From Lentzea indica (GTDB lineage: Bacteria > Actinomycetota > Actinomycetes > Mycobacteriales > Pseudonocardiaceae), in NCBI RefSeq assembly GCF_012184385.1, contig NZ_VSRL01000044.1, positions 1 through 50,134 of the forward strand: a stretch of DNA of 50,134 bases. The letters are read 5' to 3'. Every line of letters starts with the position of its first letter. Position 1 is the first letter of the stretch. A program made the position numbers and the translations under genes. This document shows positions 45,333 through 50,134 of the stretch, one piece after another. Below the pieces are notes generated by a model. It saw only the letters and a program-made list of their open reading frames with translations. It did no database searches and was not told the DNA's origin.

Positions 45333-46292
45333 TCAGGCAGCCCCCTGCGACGCCGTCATGAAGCTCGTGAGCCGGGCCGAGAGCTCGTCCGCGGCCTCGT
45401 TGCCGCGCATCCGTTCCGCTTCCTGCTTCAACGGCCGCATCCGGTCCCGCGTGCGCGCCGAGCGGATCGGACCGGAGACCGCGATCGCCTGCTCCCCGAT
45501 GTCCCGCGCCTGCTCGGCCTCGTTCTGCACCAGGTAGTTCACCGCCAGCGCCGCGAGCCGGAAGGACTGGCTGCGTGACGCTTCCTCTCCCCCGGAGGAA
45601 ATGGCCCTGGTCAGCAACGGGATCGCGGACCGCGCGTACTTCACGTCGCAGGTGCGGGCGAGCTCGGTGTGCACCATGCCGCCGATCGACACCAGGTCGG
45701 CGAGGTCGAAGAACCGGGCCCACGGCGGTGCGTCCTCGCCCTCAGCGCGTTCGAACTCCTCCTCCGCGCGTGCGAACTGGCGCAACGCCTGCCTCTCGGC
45801 GCCCATCTTCGCGAACGCCCATGCCTCGTTGGCGTGCAGGATCGACAGGGCCAACGTGGATCCGCTGGCCTGCGCGATGGGCAGACCTCGTTGGAACGAC
45901 GCCAAAGCGTCCTCGGCCAGCTCATAGTGCAGGTGCACGCGGCCCATCCTGTAGTGGATGTTGGCCTCCAACGCGCTGTTGCCCGACGCACGGGCGAGGC
46001 TCATCGCACGGCCGAAGTGCAGGTGTGCCGACTCGAGAAGTCCCATGTCGAACGACGCCCAGCCGGCCAGGTTGTGCAGGTCGGCGATGGCCACCTGGAG
46101 CCGGTGCAGCACCCGTCCGGACGAGCCTGCGTCGAGCAGCGGGTTCGCCCAGTTCAACAACGCGACGCAGGCGTCACGGCAGGCGCCGCCGCCATATTCG
46201 TAATCCAGTGCCCGCAGTGCGCTGGTCAGTGTTTCCACGTGCCGCACGTCGGTTTTGTCCACGCGAGCTGGAAATGCGTCGCTGTTGACCAT
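45333..46292 (-). CDS. TPR protein, regulator-like without its DNA-binding domain
   Basis: 319 aa from ATG 46292, preceded by AGGAGGG. It begins VETLTSALRALDYEYGGGAC, a segment usually found after an XRE helix-turn-helix in actinomycete TPR regulators. TPR units follow (HLHFGRAMSLARASGNSALE, RQFARAEEEFERAEGEDAPP). No HTH is found upstream in any frame (46293-46560). The good ribosome site suggests a genuine stand-alone sensor-type protein rather than a broken gene. Confidence 0.8.
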   Translation of the reverse strand: MVNSDAFPARVDKTDVRHVETLTSALRALDYEYGGGACRDACVALLNWANPLLDAGSSGRVLHRLQVAIADLHNLAGWASFDMGLLESAHLHFGRAMSLARASGNSALEANIHYRMGRVHLHYELAEDALASFQRGLPIAQASGSTLALSILHANEAWAFAKMGAERQALRQFARAEEEFERAEGEDAPPWARFFDLADLVSIGGMVHTELARTCDVKYARSAIPLLTRAISSGGEEASRSQSFRLAALAVNYLVQNEAEQARDIGEQAIAVSGPIRSARTRDRMRPLKQEAERMRGNEAADELSARLTSFMTASQGAA

Positions 46293-46569
46293 AGCTGGCC
46301 CTCCTGACGTGCGCCGGACCCCCGCTGTACAGGTACCCGTTGCACACCACCGGTATTCACCGCGCCGCCGTCACCATCCCGCTGTCCGGCCTGGTCGGGA
46401 AGGGTCTTTCGACTCTCCCCGGACACGTTGGCGCGCCACCACAACGCCGTGGTGGTCGCGCTTACGATTCTGGACGGTGATGGTGACGGGAAAGGGGCCA
46501 ACGAGGTGCCGGCGAACAGGAACTGAATCAATTTCCAGTGATGGCACCTCACCGGAACGGCCGATCAAG
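46293..46569. other. Gene-free region with a short hairpin
   Basis: 277 bp without a convincing gene. A perfect 7-bp hairpin, CCACCAC (46436-46442) with GTGGTGG (46449-46455), is present, and promoter sequences for the TPR gene must lie here. Open frames in it have no domain. Confidence 0.5.
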
Positions 46570-46776
46570 TCACTCTTCCAGGCTCACCACCTGGGCAGGG
46601 CACCTCTCCACCGCGTCACGAACGCCCGGCAGCAGGTCGGCTGAGGGTTCCGGGATCAGCACGATGCCGAGCCCGTCGTCATCTGACTGATCGAACACGT
46701 CCGGTGCGGCGAGCACGCACTGGCCCGATCCGATGCACCCGGTCTGGTCTATCCGGACCGTCACGCTCCCTGGCAT
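46570..46776 (-). CDS. 3Fe-4S ferredoxin, partner of the second P450
   Basis: 68 aa from ATG 46776, whose A is shared with the P450 stop (TGATG), so translation is coupled. Motifs: CIGSGQCVLAAPDVFDQ and CPAQVV give three cluster Cys, as in the first ferredoxin. The two ferredoxins are paralogous in layout but differ in sequence. Confidence 0.93.
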   Translation of the reverse strand: MPGSVTVRIDQTGCIGSGQCVLAAPDVFDQSDDDGLGIVLIPEPSADLLPGVRDAVERCPAQVVSLEE

Positions 46777-47969
46777 CACCACACCACCGGGATCGCGGCC
46801 GCGCCGTAGGTGATCATGTCGTTGCGATAGCTCATCTCCGTCACCTGCACCGCCGGACGCAGGTTCGGGAACCGGGTGAAAAGTGACCGCAATCCGATCT
46901 GAAGCTCCGCACGGGCCAGGTTGGCGCCGAGGCACTGGTGAGGCCCGAAACCGAAGCCCAGGTGCGACACGGCATCGCGTTCCAGGTCGAGCTCCTCCGC
47001 ACGGGGGCAGAGCTCCTCGTCGAGGTTCGCCAGCAGCGACACGCTCACCCAGTCCCCTGCCTTGATCAGCACGCCGTCGACCTCGACGTCCTCGGTCGCC
47101 CTGCGGGTGATGCCGACGCCGCCCAGCTGGCCGACCGTGTACCGCATGAGCTCCTCGACGATCACGTCGGCGCGGCTCGGGTCGCGCCGCAGGATCTCCA
47201 GTTGGTCGGGCTGTTCGAACAGGTGCAGGGTGAACAGGCCCAGGAAGTTCGACGTCGTCTCGTGGCCGGCGGCGAGCAGCCCGATGCAGAGGAAGATCAG
47301 CTCCTGCATGCTGAAGTCGGTGTCGTTGGCCATCAGGCCGATCATGTCGTCGTTGGTGCCCGCGGCCTTCTTCTCCGCGACGATCGGCGACAGCACCTCG
47401 CCGAGCTTGGTGGCGTGCGCGATGTACTCGTCCTTGGAGCCGTTCTTGCCGAACATCTCCCTGGCGGTCGCCTGGAACAACTCCTGATGCTCGGGCGGCA
47501 CGCCCAGCAGCTCGGCGATCACCAGCGACGGCAGCGGCAGGCACAGCGAGCCGACCAGATCAGCCGGGGCGCCCTTGGCCTCCATGACGTCCAGGTGTTC
47601 GTCGACGATCTGCTGGATGCGCGGACGCAGCTCGTTCATGCGCTTGACCATGAAGCCGCGAGCCAGCGGACGGCGCAACCGCATGTGCGCCTCGCCGTCG
47701 ATGCCGTTGATGTTGCCCGGCTGGTCAGCGTCGACCACGGGCTCGCCCTCGTCGGTGCGCATCTCCGGGTGGCCACCCTTGCGGGTGCTGAAGCGCGGGT
47801 CGGACAGCACCTGCCGGACACCGGCGTAGCTGGACACGACCCAGGCCTCGACGCCGTTGGGCCAGAGCATCTTGACCGGGCCGTCGCTGACGGCCTCGGC
47901 GAATCCGACCGGCGGCTGCAGCGGGTGGTCGCGTTCGTGCATGACTGGGCAGACGGCAGCTTCGGTCAC
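46776..47969 (-). CDS. Cytochrome P450 (CYP105-like), second
   Basis: 397 aa from GTG 47969, behind GAGGGGA; the longer frame from 48032 lacks a ribosome site and runs into the operator. I-helix LLAAGHETTSNFLG, ExxR in VEELMRYTV, heme loop HLGFGFGPHQCLGANLARAE. It belongs to the same broad family as the P450 at 37839, again with its own ferredoxin. A divergent-type palindrome at 47986-48001 and a TetR gene upstream (same strand) suggest substrate-inducible control. Confidence 0.95.
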   Translation of the reverse strand: MTEAAVCPVMHERDHPLQPPVGFAEAVSDGPVKMLWPNGVEAWVVSSYAGVRQVLSDPRFSTRKGGHPEMRTDEGEPVVDADQPGNINGIDGEAHMRLRRPLARGFMVKRMNELRPRIQQIVDEHLDVMEAKGAPADLVGSLCLPLPSLVIAELLGVPPEHQELFQATAREMFGKNGSKDEYIAHATKLGEVLSPIVAEKKAAGTNDDMIGLMANDTDFSMQELIFLCIGLLAAGHETTSNFLGLFTLHLFEQPDQLEILRRDPSRADVIVEELMRYTVGQLGGVGITRRATEDVEVDGVLIKAGDWVSVSLLANLDEELCPRAEELDLERDAVSHLGFGFGPHQCLGANLARAELQIGLRSLFTRFPNLRPAVQVTEMSYRNDMITYGAAAIPVVW

Positions 47970-47985
47970 GAGAGTTCCCCTCAAC

Positions 47986-48001
47986 AGAACAAAACTGTTC
48001 T
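47986..48001. promoter_or_regulatory. Palindrome AGAACA-N4-TGTTCT upstream of the P450
   Basis: Perfect 6-bp arms with a 4-base spacer, between the TetR stop (48048) and the P450 start (47969). It is the likely operator of the TetR protein encoded just upstream. Confidence 0.65.
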
Positions 48002-48047
48002 TTTGACTCCATGACCGAACGTAGCGCAGCAACTACGATCTGACGAG

Positions 48048-48608
48048 TTAGTTGGTCCCTATCAGCGGTGTCAACAGGCCGTCGACGATGCCGTCGATCA
48101 CACCCTGCTCGTCGGAACGCAGGACGAAAGTCGAGATCAGCGCGGTGATGAGGATGCCGGCGTCGAGGCGCTCCGGCAGTTCGCCGCGCGCTTTCGCCCG
48201 ATCCACGGCGACCTGAAGATGCTCCGTGTAGGCGCGGTCGATGTGCTCCGCACGGAGGCATGCGAGGTCGGCGTCCTGGCGGCTTCCCTCGAGCAGCCCG
48301 AGGAAGATCCCTGCGGTGTCGAACGGCATCGGCTCGCCCCACGAGCGCAGGATCTGGCGCACGTCCTCGGCGAACGTTCCTTCGTCCGGCTGAGGCAGCT
48401 CCGGCAGGTTCGCCCTCAGAGCGTCCGTGATCAGCCGCGCCTTCGACGGCCAGCGCTGGTAGAGGCTCGCCTTGCTCGCGCGCGCCCTGGACGCGACGAG
48501 GTCCATGTTGAACCGGGCGTAGCCGACCTCGGCCAGCACGTCGAGCACGGCGGCGAAGACCTCCTGCTGACGCGCGGGCGCGTCCAAGGGAGTGCGACCC
48601 ACCCGCAT
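48048..48608 (-). CDS. TetR-family transcriptional regulator
   Basis: 186 aa from ATG 48608; GGAAGG lies only a base or two from this ATG, and GTG 48602 has better spacing. Helix-turn-helix: FNMDLVASRARASKASLYQR, then WPSKARLITDAL. The C-terminal domain is TetR-like. The gene precedes the P450-ferredoxin pair on the same strand, with a palindrome between, so it is probably their repressor and may regulate itself poorly or from upstream. Confidence 0.9.
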   Translation of the reverse strand: MRVGRTPLDAPARQQEVFAAVLDVLAEVGYARFNMDLVASRARASKASLYQRWPSKARLITDALRANLPELPQPDEGTFAEDVRQILRSWGEPMPFDTAGIFLGLLEGSRQDADLACLRAEHIDRAYTEHLQVAVDRAKARGELPERLDAGILITALISTFVLRSDEQGVIDGIVDGLLTPLIGTN

Positions 48609-48623
48609 TCCTTCCGACCGTGG

Positions 48624-50134
48624 CTAAGTGACGTGCACCGTACCGCCGGGCGCGTCCAAGAGCCGACCCGTTCGCCGCACCGACATCCACCGCAGCTGCG
48701 TGCCGTGCAGCGCGGTGATCAGCGACTGGATCACGACCGCGTACATCAGCTGCCTGTATACAATCTGCTGTAGGGGATATGCCCACAACGGCTTGAGCGA
48801 CTCGCCGTCGAGCCGCAGCGCGTAGCCCGCGCTCGCGGTCTGGATCAGCAGAAATACTGTCCACACGATCGCCGCGAGGGGCGCGTCCGCGACGAGGAAT
48901 CCGTACATCACATACAGATCCATCACCGGGGCGAGCAACGGCAACAGCAGGTGGAACGCCAACAGGTAGATGAGTCCGAACCGGCCCATCGGCCCGTTCT
49001 CGATCAACGCGCCGCGATGTTTCCACATCGCCTGGAAAGTGCCGTACGACCAGCGGTAACGCTGGCGGAACAGGCCGCGGACGGTGACCGGCGCCTCGGT
49101 CCACGCCTTGGCCTGTGGCCGGTACGCGACCCGCCAGCCCGCGCGCGTGACCGCCATCGTGAGGTCGGTGTCCTCGGCCAGCGTGTCGTCGCTGACGCCG
49201 CCGACGTCGGTGATCGCGGCCTTGCGGAACGCCCCGACCGCGCCCGGCACCGTCGGGATGCACCGCAGCCCGTGCAGGATCTGTCTGTCCAGATTGGACC
49301 CGGCGCAGTACTCCAGGTGCTGCCAGCGCCCGAGCAGACCCTGGCGGTTGCCGACCTTGGCGTTGCCGGAGACCGCGCCGACGCCGGTGTCCGCGAACGG
49401 CTGCACGAGCTGGCCGATCGTGTCCGGCTCGAAGATCGTGTCGCCGTCGAGCAGCACGAGCACGTCGTGCCTCGCCCGGCGGATGCCCGTGTTGAGCGCG
49501 GCGGGCTTGCCCTGGTTGACCTGCCGGATCACGGTGACACCCGGCAGGTTCAGCTCCTCGGCGCGGTCCGCGGTGCCGTCCGTGGAACCGTCGTCGACCA
49601 CGATCACCTCGACGTTCGGCGAGATGGTTGTTCGCGGCGATCGACCTCACCGTGGCGGCGATGTTCAGTGCCTCGTCGTACGCCGGGATGATCACCGAGA
49701 CCGGCGGCGCGAACCACGGCGGCGGTGCCTGGTCGCTCTCTCGTCGCAGCCGACGGTCGGTGTGTGCGAGACCGAGCTGCATGAGGGTCCGCAGGATGCC
49801 GAGCAGGGCGGCGATCGCGATCGCCGTGCCGAGCAGCACGAGCACGACGCCACCGTTGCGCTGCGACCACGTGGTGACCGCGCCGGTGAACCGTTCCGTC
49901 GCGGTGGCCTCGACCGGCTGGTCGCCGGTGACCGGGACGAACCGGTAGCCGGGCACCTTCGCCAGCTCAAGGGCGATGTCGGCGCCGATGCTGCCGTCGT
50001 CGTGCAGCCGGACGATGCCTCCCTGCTCCCGCAACGACATCCGCACCAGCGTGCCGATGTCCTGGAAGTCCCGGTCGCCGCTGTCGATCTCGGCCGCGCG
50101 CCGGTCAGCCGCGTGTGGACGCCGCAGCGCGTCG
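48624..50134 (-). pseudogene. Membrane glycosyltransferase family 2, partial, with a frame break
   Basis: The gene continues past the window's right edge. From the right: a cytoplasmic or deacetylase-like tail (REQGGIVRLHDDGSIGADIA), then a transmembrane helix (GGVVLVLLGTAIAIAALLGI). The GT2 domain begins PPVSVIIPAYDEALNIAATV. At about 49615-49625 the frame changes by one base (one extra or two missing), and VEVIVVDDGSTDGTAD, LLDGDTIFEP and EDTDLTM follow. The processive motif RQRYRW and about five helices lead to the stop at 48624. D, DxD, ED and QxxRW residues are all present across the break. It probably makes a cell-surface polysaccharide. The N-terminal part resembles fused NodB deacetylase-GT2 proteins only weakly. 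Confidence 0.82.

Overview
The window is high-GC DNA (strong G/C at third codon positions, frequent GTG and TTG starts, leaderless genes, SARP, LanKC and P450/3Fe-4S ferredoxin families). It comes from a filamentous actinomycete, most likely Pseudonocardiales (Lentzea, Saccharothrix or Amycolatopsis type; the genus is inferred). No rRNA, tRNA or CRISPR array was seen.

Region by region: (1) 1-7.8 kb: a perfect 30-bp inverted repeat, a small membrane-anchored protein, an unusually AT-rich 600-bp gap, then a compact class III lanthipeptide (SapB/AmfS-type) locus made of lanKC, a 52-aa precursor, two tandem hairpins and two half-size ABC exporters. (2) 7.8-15 kb: a DUF3145 gene with a frameshift, a secreted subtilase, a NERD-like membrane protein, a VOC protein, a disulfide-type flavin oxidoreductase, a TetR regulator and two small membrane proteins. 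(3) 14.6-22.6 kb: a leaderless MarR gene followed by a tight run of a HelD/HelR-type RNA-polymerase helicase and two tandem paralogous NACHT NTPases (19 and 9 bp apart). (4) 22.6-26.2 kb: a marR-crcB-crcB operon, a solitary TnpB (IS605-type) element and an MFS exporter whose leaderless promoter sits in a palindrome. (5) 26.2-29.0 kb: a DUF574-type methyltransferase and a PAS-GGDEF-degenerate-EAL protein. (6) 29.1-34.2 kb, minus strand: nitric oxide synthase, an APC permease, then pntAa, pntAb and pntB in one unidirectional run. (7) 34.5-37.8 kb: an FAD monooxygenase and a divergent TetR sharing three operator palindromes, then an ABC-F protein with a 10-codon leader peptide and attenuator-like folds. 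(8) 37.8-48.6 kb: two P450-ferredoxin pairs, a secreted TNT-type NADase, a scramblase/LURP-like protein, MerR, a 975-aa SARP/NB-ARC/TPR regulator, a small secreted protein, a TPR regulator and TetR. (9) 48.6 kb to the end: a partial membrane glycosyltransferase.

How the genes work together: LanKC, LanA and the two ABC proteins should form a complete biosynthesis and export unit. The NOS-permease-transhydrogenase run could couple arginine import and NADPH supply to NO production. The helicase-NACHT-NACHT run is the best candidate for an undescribed, possibly anti-phage or RNA-polymerase-surveillance system. Five conserved genes (DUF3145, PAS-GGDEF, pntB, FAD monooxygenase, glycosyltransferase) each carry one single-base frame break, which looks more like sequencing error than real gene decay.
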